Assembly: GCF_022347545.1 (NCBI RefSeq) | Contig: NZ_JAKREW010000013.1 | Coordinates: 1 to 64,000 of the forward strand | Length of the DNA: 64,000 nt | Reading direction: 5' to 3' | Origin: Terribium retamae | GTDB lineage: Bacteria > Pseudomonadota > Alphaproteobacteria > Rhizobiales > Rhizobiaceae | Shown: piece after piece, positions 9,188 through 16,552 of the stretch | Layout: each line of letters begins with the position of its first letter | How positions within the stretch are numbered: position 1 is the stretch's first letter | The notes under the pieces: generated by a model | Told to the model about the DNA's origin: nothing | What the model saw: the letters and a program-made list of their open reading frames with translations, nothing else | Database searches by the model: none | Translations under genes and position numbers: made by a program

Positions 9188-10474
9188 TCAGCGAGAGCCG
9201 AATCCTGTAAAAATAATCTTTGCTGTCCTCATAATAATAATCAAATCCAACCAAAATGAAAAATTCTTTATATAATAAAAATCAAAATGAAGCTTTTCAC
9301 TGACATCCTCAACTGACGAGACATGCCCCTGATTTATCTGCGCCCAACCCGTAATCCCGGGAAAAACAATATGCCGGTAGCTATAAAACGGCAGTTCACT
9401 TTCATACCACTTTGACAAAACCAACGCTTCTGGTCTCGGACCTATCCAGCTCATTTCACCTCGTAGAATGTTAAGCACTTGAGGCAGTTCATCCAACCTG
9501 GTTCGCCGAAGAACTCGGCCTACGCGCGTGACTCTCGCATCCCGTTCCTTGGTCCGAGCCTGCTCTCTGGCATGCTCTGCACCTTTGTTTCCTTCACCAA
9601 CATCGGCCGGGTTCGATTGCGTCGCAATCATAGTACGAAACTTGAATACTTTGAACGCCCTCCCCCGATAACCGCGGCGCTCCTGCCTAAACAGAACGGG
9701 GCCGGAAGAATCTATCTTTATGAGTATAGAGATAACCGCGAATGCCGGTAGAAGAACAATTAAAGCTAACAAGGCGCTCAACCAATCCAGCGTATGCTTA
9801 AGTTCCCGATAGGCTTCGTTTGGATTAAGAGAGCCTAGAGTATTCTCCGAAAGATGCTCTATCTCCACCATCCCCGTGAGTGACTCTCGAATCTCTTTGA
9901 CATGGAATACCGGAGTCCCCGCGAGTGCCGTTTCAGAGATAAAACGAACCCATTGGGGTGACAAATCTGCCCGCAGATCGGCCACAAGCCCGTTCCAAGT
10001 TCGATGAGGCATTGTCGTATCGGATAACATCACCCATCGGACGCCACTCAACTCCAAGAGCGCCTCAACATCGCCGCCTGGCACAACAGCTAATGAATAT
10101 TCACGAACCCTTCGAGAGAGCACAGCAATTCCATGAAACCAAAATATCACAGCGAAAAAGCCTGAAATAAGCGTCACTCTTGTATAATCTATTCTGGCAA
10201 GAAACATGAAAAGCACCAATATATAAAAAGATATCGCATATATAGGTATTATGTAAAAATCCGCCTTAACACCAGGTATAACAGCTATCCTTCTATGGAG
10301 AATATATCCAAAAGTAATCGCTACGGCAGTTCCGATAAATGTATTAAATTGCGTTTGAGATGAAAATATATCATTGTCAAAAAATTGCCTAATAAGGGCA
10401 GGGATTAATGAAGCAACAATGATCGCACCAAAAAGTTGAAATCGAAAAGAGAGAAAGATCTTCGATGAGCGCAT
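9188..10474 (-). CDS. polyprenyl-phosphate phosphoglycosyl transferase (WcaJ/Bac_transf family)
   Basis: 428 residues. The N-terminal third is made of about four membrane helices. The C-terminal catalytic domain starts with one more helix near residue 230 and shows KVFKFRTM, RRTRLDELPQ, MSWIGPRPE and FPGITGWAQIN, the conserved blocks of bacterial sugar transferases. Such enzymes put a sugar-1-phosphate on undecaprenyl phosphate and start repeat-unit assembly at the inner membrane. The sugar is unknown; QuiNAc/FucNAc-4-keto or hexose substrates are all possible. The gene is AT-rich relative to core genes and faces the fucosamine run. An ATG start at 10474 gives a full-length protein. Confidence 0.9.
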   Translation of the reverse strand: MRSSKIFLSFRFQLFGAIIVASLIPALIRQFFDNDIFSSQTQFNTFIGTAVAITFGYILHRRIAVIPGVKADFYIIPIYAISFYILVLFMFLARIDYTRVTLISGFFAVIFWFHGIAVLSRRVREYSLAVVPGGDVEALLELSGVRWVMLSDTTMPHRTWNGLVADLRADLSPQWVRFISETALAGTPVFHVKEIRESLTGMVEIEHLSENTLGSLNPNEAYRELKHTLDWLSALLALIVLLPAFAVISILIKIDSSGPVLFRQERRGYRGRAFKVFKFRTMIATQSNPADVGEGNKGAEHAREQARTKERDARVTRVGRVLRRTRLDELPQVLNILRGEMSWIGPRPEALVLSKWYESELPFYSYRHIVFPGITGWAQINQGHVSSVEDVSEKLHFDFYYIKNFSFWLDLIIIMRTAKIIFTGFGSR

Positions 10475-11036
10475 TATGTAATCTCGATTTTAAAGAATGG
10501 AGCGTTCTACTTCTCTTTTCGTCTCCGGCATAACCTGAACGGCCAGCCATTTAAGACGCGCCCCATGTCAAATCGCCTATAGCGAGATGATCTGACGACT
10601 GCAACCAACCCGGCCAAGTCCAGCGCGATCCGTCGCACGAACTTGCTCGGATCCAGTATCAATTGTCTATAGCTGTTCCGACATTGTGATGGCACCCTAC
10701 GTTGCGGCGGCCAAATTCGCTGGTATGGGGCAACCAAAACGCGATAACGTGAAACACCAGTCGAAGGTCGCCATGAGAACGTCTATATGAGAATATCCAT
10801 CTCGGTGGCAGCTCCTACCTCGCCGAGTTGAGCATCAAGTCTATTGTTTTGACAGCAACATGAGAAAATCGGCAGCATCAGGAACCACGGCACTAATCGC
10901 TGTCGACGGCCACAATCTCTATAATCCGGCCCAACTCCGCAGGTGGGCTGCTTTGTCACTCTGTCCGCAAAAGCGATCCGCCGAGTTGTTTTCTGAACGG
11001 ACGGACGCCGCGACACATCCGGCGACCTAAGGCGCG
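10475..11036. other. Non-coding stretch at the right border of polysaccharide block 1
   Basis: About 560 bases with no gene I can support. Short open frames exist on both strands, but none has a recognisable domain, a good ribosome-binding site or a neighbour reading into it. The divergent promoters of the sugar transferase and of the MBL hydrolase must lie here. It marks the switch from AT-rich glycan genes to GC-rich core genes and may contain decayed sequence. Confidence 0.35.
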
Positions 11037-11945
11037 ATGGCCCTCAAATTCAATGCCCGATTCGAGCCTGCCTATGCTTCCGCGGTGGAACTGGCGCCTG
11101 GCGTCCTGCGCGTCACCGCCAGGAACCCCAGCCCTTTCACTTTCCACGGCACCAATTCCTACGTCATCGGCAGTGATACGCTGGCGGTGATCGATCCTGG
11201 CCCGGATAATCAGGAACACTTCAACACGCTTGTGGACGCGATTGGCGGGAGACCTGTCAGCCACATCTTCGTCAGCCATACACATCGCGACCACTCGCCA
11301 CTCGCAGCCAAGTTGAAGGCGGCGACAGGAGCCATTGTTCTGGCTGAAGGTCCGCATCGCCCTGCCCGGCCGCGCAGGATCGGAGAAACCAATCCGCTCG
11401 ACGCCAGCGCCGACATCGAATTCCAACCCGATGTCGTCCTGCCCGACGGTTCGTTGACAACGGGAGACGGATGGGCAATCCGCACGGTGCTGACGCCTGG
11501 CCACACCGCCAATCACGCGGCCTTCGCTTTGGAAGGCACCGGCATCCTGTTCTCGGCCGACCACGTGATGGCCTGGGCGACCAGTATCGTGGCACCACCC
11601 GATGGTGCAATGGCCGATTACATGGCCTCGCTCGACCGGCTGCTTGAGCGCGAGGACCGGGTTTTGCTGCCCGGGCATGGGGGAGCGGTGACTGGTCCGA
11701 AAACCTTCATGCGCGGGCTGAAAGCGCATCGCAAAATGCGTGAACGTGCCGTTCTGGAACGGCTGAAACTGGGCGACCGCACCATCAAGACGATCGTCGA
11801 AGCGATCTATCGCGAGACCGACCCGCGCCTGCATGGAGCGGCCGGGCTTTCCGTCCTGGCGCATCTGGAGGATCTGGTGGCACGAGGGCTGGCGGCCACC
11901 GAGGGTGAAATCTCAATCGACGCTGTATTCCGACCGGCTGCCTAA
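11037..11945 (+). CDS. MBL-fold metallo-hydrolase (LACTB2-like)
   Basis: 302 residues with the metallo-beta-lactamase signature SHTHRDHS near residues 80-87, a later GHTANHA and an SADHVMAW block that contribute metal ligands, and a C-terminal winged-helix-like extension (about residues 225-300). This two-part layout matches LACTB2-type hydrolases, for which nuclease or thioester/esterase activities are known. The substrate is not predictable here. It stands alone, convergent with the DUF1499 gene. Cytoplasmic; no signal peptide. Confidence 0.85.
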   Translation: MALKFNARFEPAYASAVELAPGVLRVTARNPSPFTFHGTNSYVIGSDTLAVIDPGPDNQEHFNTLVDAIGGRPVSHIFVSHTHRDHSPLAAKLKAATGAIVLAEGPHRPARPRRIGETNPLDASADIEFQPDVVLPDGSLTTGDGWAIRTVLTPGHTANHAAFALEGTGILFSADHVMAWATSIVAPPDGAMADYMASLDRLLEREDRVLLPGHGGAVTGPKTFMRGLKAHRKMRERAVLERLKLGDRTIKTIVEAIYRETDPRLHGAAGLSVLAHLEDLVARGLAATEGEISIDAVFRPAA

Positions 11946-11999
11946 CATCAGAGCTTATATAGTCACTTCGGGCCGATTGATGCGTTGCCCGACAAAAAG

Positions 12000-12788
12000 C
12001 TATTGCGCGGCCGTCGTGCCGATCTGTGCCGAGACTTCCTGGTCGAGTTCGCCGAGAAACGAGATGATCCGTTCGGCATTGTCACCAAGGTCATGGCGAC
12101 CGTAGCGTGAGGCAGAGCGCATGTCGACGAGCGTCGTCTCTCCATCGGCGGTAACGCGGACCGCCACATCAGCCGGCAGGTCCAGTACAAAGGACTTGGC
12201 AAGAGCGGTGATGGTCGCGTTGTTCTGTCCTTCCAGCGGCTCCGGCATTGCGCCAACGATGCTCCAGCGGCGACGGTCCATTACGGTCTGCACGGCCGCC
12301 AAGGTCTCGTCGAAAGGCAGATCGTAGCGATGTCCGGTCACCAGCGGATAGAGTTCGGCTTGCAGGCGCTCCTCCCCCGGTGTCAGTGGAGTGAGAACAT
12401 TCATGCCGGTCGTGCGAGAGCTGACGTCGAGCCGAGGGGGATTGTCGAGATCGGTCGAGATGTCACGCAGCGACGGGTAGGTGGCAATGCGGTAGCCGGC
12501 CAGAGCGTAAGGCACCAATACGAACACCGCCAGAAGCGCGCCAACCGAAAGGTCGCGGCCACCGATAGCACCCTGGTTCCACAGCCTCGCCAGCGCGAAG
12601 CCTGCAAATAGCAGAGCAAAAAGTGCCAGCAGCGCCACCAACGCCAGCACCCACAAGAAGCCACCGGTCTCGACCAAGCCGTAGTGATGACCGACCCAGG
12701 CTGTCAGCAACAGCACTGCCGAGAACGCACCCGTTCGCCGCGACCAGCCTGCCGCCTTTGCCACCTGCCGTTCGGGATATGCTGTCAT
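12000..12788 (-). CDS. DUF1499 membrane protein
   Basis: Starting at the ATG at 12788 the product has 262 residues. A basic N-terminus leads to three membrane helices (about residues 17-110), then a soluble DUF1499 domain ending in the typical VDMRSASRYGRHDLGDNAER. Function unknown; the family is widespread in alphaproteobacteria. A GTG 48 bases further upstream (12836) would add 16 residues, but those would be encoded by a repeat-like element, so the ATG is preferred. Convergent with the MBL gene. Confidence 0.8.
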   Translation of the reverse strand: MTAYPERQVAKAAGWSRRTGAFSAVLLLTAWVGHHYGLVETGGFLWVLALVALLALFALLFAGFALARLWNQGAIGGRDLSVGALLAVFVLVPYALAGYRIATYPSLRDISTDLDNPPRLDVSSRTTGMNVLTPLTPGEERLQAELYPLVTGHRYDLPFDETLAAVQTVMDRRRWSIVGAMPEPLEGQNNATITALAKSFVLDLPADVAVRVTADGETTLVDMRSASRYGRHDLGDNAERIISFLGELDQEVSAQIGTTAAQ

Positions 12789-12818
12789 CGCCACCGATTT
12801 CCCAAGCCCGGCCAGAGC

Positions 12819-12990
12819 ATTAGAGTGTTTCGACACCGGATTGAAGCCGAAAAGCGGTGATCAGCGCCGCCTTTCGAGTGCGAATTGCGTTAGGGCGCAG
12901 CGCCTCCATTGGGACGTGCAAAGGGCGCGCCGGCACTTTTGATTTCGCGCATGATCCTTTCCGAAATCGATCGCAATTTGGGGACATGCA
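12819..12990. repeat. RIME-like two-palindrome intergenic repeat
   Basis: Two imperfect palindromes lie here. CGAAAAGCGG at 12848-12857 pairs with CCGCCTTTCG at 12867-12876 with one mismatch. GCATGATCC at 12949-12957 pairs roughly with GGACATGC at 12982-12989. The strings TTAGAGTGTTTCGACACCGGA and GCGCATGATCCTTTCCGAAA are of a type repeated many times between genes in rhizobial genomes (RIME/ABC-type elements; known family). It fills the gap between the DUF1499 gene and the end of the acyl-CoA ligase gene, and could act as a terminator or mRNA stabiliser for the ligase. Confidence 0.65.
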
Positions 12991-14619
12991 CTAGTCGGTC
13001 GGCAGGCGGTAATCGCGAAACTGAGCACGCAATGCGCTCTTCTGGATCTTGCCGGTCGCCGTGTGCGGGATCTCAGCGACGAAGGCGACATCATCCGGCA
13101 TCCACCATCTGGCGATCTTGCCATCCATGAAGCCAAGAATATCGTCTCGTGAAGGGTCCTTACCCGGCTTTTTAACCACCACAAGCAACGGCCGTTCGTC
13201 CCATTTGGAATGACGGATGCCGATAGCGGCCGCTTCCGCCACGTCGGGATGGCCGACGGCGAGGTTCTCCAGTTCGATGGTGGAGATCCATTCCCCGCCG
13301 GACTTGATGACATCCTTGGCCCGGTCAGTGATCTGCATGTAGCCGTTAGGGTCGATATGGGCGACGTCGCCGGTATCGAACCAGCCGTCCTCATCGAATT
13401 GCTCGGCTCCCGCGCCGCCATAGTAGGCGCTCGCTACCGCAGGCCCCCTTACCTTCAGGCGGCCGAAGGTCTTGCCGTCCCAAGGGTGCGTGTTGTTGTT
13501 GTCATCGGTGACCTTCATTTCGACGCCGAATGGCGCGAAACCTTGTGTCTGTTGCACATCAAGCAGCGCATCTCCCGTCAAACCGGCATATTCCGGCTTC
13601 AGCGTGCCCAGCGTGCCGAGAGGGCTCATTTCTGTCATTCCCCAGGCGTGGATGACCTGGACATCGTAATTGTCCTGGAATTTCTGGGTGATGGCGCGTG
13701 GACACGCCGAGCCGCCGATCACCACTTTCTTGAGGTAAGGCAATTTCTTACCCGTCTCTTCCAGATATTGCAGCAGCATCAGCCACACGGTCGGAACCGC
13801 CGCGGTGAAACTCACCTGTTCGGTGTCGAGCAGTTCATAGATGGAGGCGCCGTCCATCTTGCCGCCAGGCATGACCATTTTGGCGCCGATCATCGGCCCG
13901 GACTGGCCGAGCCCCCAGGCATTGGCATGGAACATCGGCACCACGGGCAGCACGACATCGCGCGAGGAAATGCCCATCGCGTCCGGCATGGCTGCAATCA
14001 TGGCATGAAGCACGTTAGAGCGATGGCTGTAGAGCACACCTTTGGGATCGCCCGTTGTGCCCGAAGTGTAGCACATGCCGGCGGCGGTGTTCTCATCAAC
14101 GCTTGCCCACTGGAAGTCCCCATCGGCGTCGGCCATCCATTCTTCATAGGCTACGGCATTGGGCAGGCTGGTCGCTGGCATATGCTCCTTGTCGGTCAGG
14201 ACAATGATTTTTTTCAATGATTTGACCGCACCGGCAATTTTCTCGATCAGCGGCACGAAGGTGAGATCAACGAAGACTGCCTGATCCTCGGCATGGTTCA
14301 TGATCCAGACGATCTGCTCGGGAAACAGGCGCGGGTTCAGCGTGTGGTAGACGGCGCCGATGCCCATGATGCCATACCAGGCCTCGAGGTGACGGGCGGT
14401 GTTCCAAGCGAGTGTTGCGATGCGGTCACCCGTCTTGAAGCCATCGCGCTCCAGACGCTGCGCAACCTTCAACGAACGCTGCCTGAGTTCAGCATAGCTC
14501 GTGCGCACGATCGGGCCTTCGCAGGAGCGCGAGACGATTTCGCGCTTGCCGTGCTGGACCGCGGCATTGTCGAGGATCTTGTGGCACAGCAAGGGCCATT
14601 GCTGCATCAGTCCGAGCAT
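12991..14619 (-). CDS. fatty-acid-CoA ligase (AMP-dependent, AlkK-like)
   Basis: 542 residues, ANL superfamily. The P-loop-like string [12 protein letters not shown] (about residues 188-199), the core [12 protein letters not shown], the DGWFDTGD motif and the C-terminal catalytic Lys region [10 protein letters not shown] are all present. These enzymes form acyl-adenylate and then acyl-CoA from medium- or long-chain fatty acids. The N-terminus [20 protein letters not shown] resembles the AlkK-like group (medium-chain). The start ATG has an excellent AGGAGGA site. Monocistronic; a RIME-like repeat follows the stop. Confidence 0.92.
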   Translation of the reverse strand: MLGLMQQWPLLCHKILDNAAVQHGKREIVSRSCEGPIVRTSYAELRQRSLKVAQRLERDGFKTGDRIATLAWNTARHLEAWYGIMGIGAVYHTLNPRLFPEQIVWIMNHAEDQAVFVDLTFVPLIEKIAGAVKSLKKIIVLTDKEHMPATSLPNAVAYEEWMADADGDFQWASVDENTAAGMCYTSGTTGDPKGVLYSHRSNVLHAMIAAMPDAMGISSRDVVLPVVPMFHANAWGLGQSGPMIGAKMVMPGGKMDGASIYELLDTEQVSFTAAVPTVWLMLLQYLEETGKKLPYLKKVVIGGSACPRAITQKFQDNYDVQVIHAWGMTEMSPLGTLGTLKPEYAGLTGDALLDVQQTQGFAPFGVEMKVTDDNNNTHPWDGKTFGRLKVRGPAVASAYYGGAGAEQFDEDGWFDTGDVAHIDPNGYMQITDRAKDVIKSGGEWISTIELENLAVGHPDVAEAAAIGIRHSKWDERPLLVVVKKPGKDPSRDDILGFMDGKIARWWMPDDVAFVAEIPHTATGKIQKSALRAQFRDYRLPTD

Positions 14620-14810
14620 CGTGTTCCTCCTCTTGTATTTTTCAGCATTCTGAAAGGAACGCGAAGAAAGTCCAGACTACCGCAAGGTCAGAAAGGACCC
14701 TTTGTACGCGCAACGCACGGCGAATCTGCAACCAACCATTGTCAAGCCGACCAAAGTCTGCATATTTTCAAGGCGGCGGGACATGACAGGCGAGATGAAT
14801 GAGGTTCGTG

Positions 14811-15167
14811 ATGGACCCGCAGATCGATGATGAAGCCCTTGAAACCGCGCTCGAGGAAAGCCTCGGCGAGTTGGTGCCGGTGGCCAAGGCTGTCTCCAGG
14901 GAAGAGTTTGCAACCGTTGTCGACGGCGCACTTGAGGCCGTCAGCGGCAAATTGTTGTTCAGCATGTGCGTGCTGAACGAGGGTGCCGATGAATATGTCG
15001 CCGCAGCATCGGTCGGCGATGGCGAAAACCGGCAATATCTGCTGCTGTCGCTGCCGGCCAAAGGCGGCTCCTTGAAAGTGGAAACCGCGTCCAAGAGCAG
15101 CAACCCGGCCGCCCGCATCGCTGAGGCCTATGCCGGGTTGATGGATGCGCTGAAGGTCGCGGCTTAA
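14811..15167 (+). CDS. small hypothetical protein
   Basis: 118 residues, soluble, acidic N-terminus (MDPQIDDEALETALEES), no signal peptide and no motif I recognise. ATG 14811 is preferred over the in-frame ATG at 14799 because GAGG sits six to seven bases before it. The central part alternates hydrophobic residues, as in a small alpha/beta domain. GC-rich coding with normal third-position bias supports a real gene. It lies alone between the acyl-CoA ligase and the DUF427 gene. Function unknown. Confidence 0.7.
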   Translation: MDPQIDDEALETALEESLGELVPVAKAVSREEFATVVDGALEAVSGKLLFSMCVLNEGADEYVAAASVGDGENRQYLLLSLPAKGGSLKVETASKSSNPAARIAEAYAGLMDALKVAA

Positions 15168-15245
15168 CTGCAAGCCCAGTTGTCAGCAGGTTTCTGGCCC
15201 CTGCAGTTGTTGATCCTATATTGAGATCAGCAACGGAGATCTCTC

Positions 15246-15635
15246 ATGGACAAGAAAGCCAACCCCGCGCCGGGCTTCCAGCGCAACCCTGCCCACACCA
15301 TTACGGTCAAACCGTTCGCTGGTACGGTCACCGTCAGCCACGGCGGCACGGTGATCGCGGCTTCCGGCCGTGCGCAGCTTCTGCAGGAAGCCAGCTATCC
15401 GCCAGTGCTCTATGTTCCGTTTGCCGACATACGCTTCGAAGCGCTGAAGCCGAGCGATACGTCCACCCATTGTCCCTACAAGGGTAACGCCAGCTATTGG
15501 AGCGCCGATACCGACGGGGAAACACGCAAGGACGTGATGTGGGCCTATCAAACACCCTATGACGAAATGCTCGTCATCAAGGATCACGGCGCCTTTTATC
15601 CCGACCGCGTCACCATCGAAGCAACACCAACCTAA
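15246..15635 (+). CDS. DUF427 domain protein
   Basis: 129 residues covering one DUF427 domain. The domain shows HCPYKGNASYW near residue 77, followed by a W..Y...AYQTPYDEM stretch. GGAGA lies at the right distance before the ATG. The family's function is unsettled; structures show a small beta-barrel. No neighbour suggests a partner. Confidence 0.88.
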   Translation: MDKKANPAPGFQRNPAHTITVKPFAGTVTVSHGGTVIAASGRAQLLQEASYPPVLYVPFADIRFEALKPSDTSTHCPYKGNASYWSADTDGETRKDVMWAYQTPYDEMLVIKDHGAFYPDRVTIEATPT

Positions 15636-15648
15636 TTCGAACTCGTCG

Positions 15649-15670
15649 AAGAAGCCAAATCCAGCTTCTT
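15649..15670 (+). terminator. weak hairpin after the DUF427 gene
   Basis: AAGAAGC (15649-15655) and GCTTCTT (15664-15670) form a 7-bp stem with an eight-base loop, 14 bases after the stop codon. The T-run is short, so terminator activity is uncertain. The facing gene ends at 15699. Confidence 0.35.
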
Positions 15671-15698
15671 TGCAGACACAGGCTCGCAGGCGGACCGC

Positions 15699-16457
15699 TC
15701 AGTAGCCGGCGACCGTCTCCATCGTGGTGCCGTCCGAGCCCTCAGTTGGCACATCCGACAGCTTCACAAAGGAAAAACCCTTCGCCTTGAGCGCAAGGAT
15801 GCCGTTGACGACCCCTTCGCCGGCCGCATGTGTCGGCTGGTTGATATGGGCGATCACGACGTCGCCGTCACGCGCGGCCGCGATGCGTTTTTCGGTGGTC
15901 GCGGCGCCGAGCAGCGAGCCGCCATCCCCATTCACGGAGTAGCCGGCGACTCGCAGGCCAAGCTTGCGGATCTGTTCGATGGCGCTTTTGCTGTAACGCG
16001 CCGTGGCTCCTCGAAACCAGCGTGATGTCGCCACGCCGGCCGCCTTGATGGCTTCGGCGCCGCCTCGCACTTCCTGTTCAACAGCCGCAGGCGAGCCCGC
16101 AGCGGCGATGCCGAAAATATGGACCGGGCGATCAACCGCCGGCACATGCATGGCGCCGTGGTCCTCGATCTCGAACAGATCCGGATGAGCCTGCAACTCG
16201 GCAAGAACGTCCTTGTTGTGCTTCAGCCAGCGGCTAGTGACGAAGATTGTCGCCGGCACACCATTGTCGATCAACACAGACAGGATACGGCGATCCGTCT
16301 TGCCCATGCAGGCATCGAAGGTCAGCGCCACACGCGGTGCTTCCCTACCGCCCGGTCCGATATGCAAGGTTGGCTCGACAAGATGTTCGGACGGCGCAGC
16401 CAATGCAGGACCGCTAGAAAGCATCGCCGTCAACACAAGAGCAGCAAGGATACGCAT
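15699..16457 (-). CDS. exported polysaccharide deacetylase-like protein
   Basis: From the ATG at 16457, which has a GGAAG site, the protein has 252 residues and begins with a clear signal peptide (MRILAALVLTAMLSSGPALA). The NodB-like domain has LTFDACMGK where most family members have TFDDG, and DHGAMH, which gives the HxxxH metal pair. Such proteins act on cell-wall or surface glycans in the periplasm. The variant first motif means activity should not be assumed. A longer frame upstream would run through the ppdK terminator and is rejected. Confidence 0.82.
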   Translation of the reverse strand: MRILAALVLTAMLSSGPALAAPSEHLVEPTLHIGPGGREAPRVALTFDACMGKTDRRILSVLIDNGVPATIFVTSRWLKHNKDVLAELQAHPDLFEIEDHGAMHVPAVDRPVHIFGIAAAGSPAAVEQEVRGGAEAIKAAGVATSRWFRGATARYSKSAIEQIRKLGLRVAGYSVNGDGGSLLGAATTEKRIAAARDGDVVIAHINQPTHAAGEGVVNGILALKAKGFSFVKLSDVPTEGSDGTTMETVAGY

Positions 16458-16497
16458 CGCAACTTCCGGGAACTTTTGTTTGCGCTGCCCTTGGATA

Positions 16498-16538
16498 ACG
16501 AAAACGGCGATCTTGCGACGGCAGTCACAAGATCGCCG
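16498..16538 (-). terminator. Rho-independent terminator of ppdK
   Basis: CGGCGATCTTG at 16505-16515 and CAAGATCGCCG at 16528-16538 form a perfect 11-bp stem with a 12-base loop. Read on the minus strand it is followed by TTTTCGTT, 15 bases after the ppdK stop. Confidence 0.85.
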
Positions 16539-16552
16539 GACGTTTTCCCCTG

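Noticed and set aside
10507-11016. Two small minus-strand frames of 76 and 77 residues between the sugar transferase and the MBL gene
   Set aside because: No ribosome-binding site, no domain and Arg-rich composition. They may be decayed sequence but cannot be supported as genes.
12837-12990. CRISPR-like array from the repeated palindromic strings
   Set aside because: Only two different imperfect palindromes occur once each, with no regular repeat-spacer pattern and no cas genes in the window.
13210-14220. A 336-residue plus-strand frame opposite the acyl-CoA ligase
   Set aside because: Antisense of a complete ligase gene with all motifs; the His/Arg/Asp-rich composition is typical of shadow frames.
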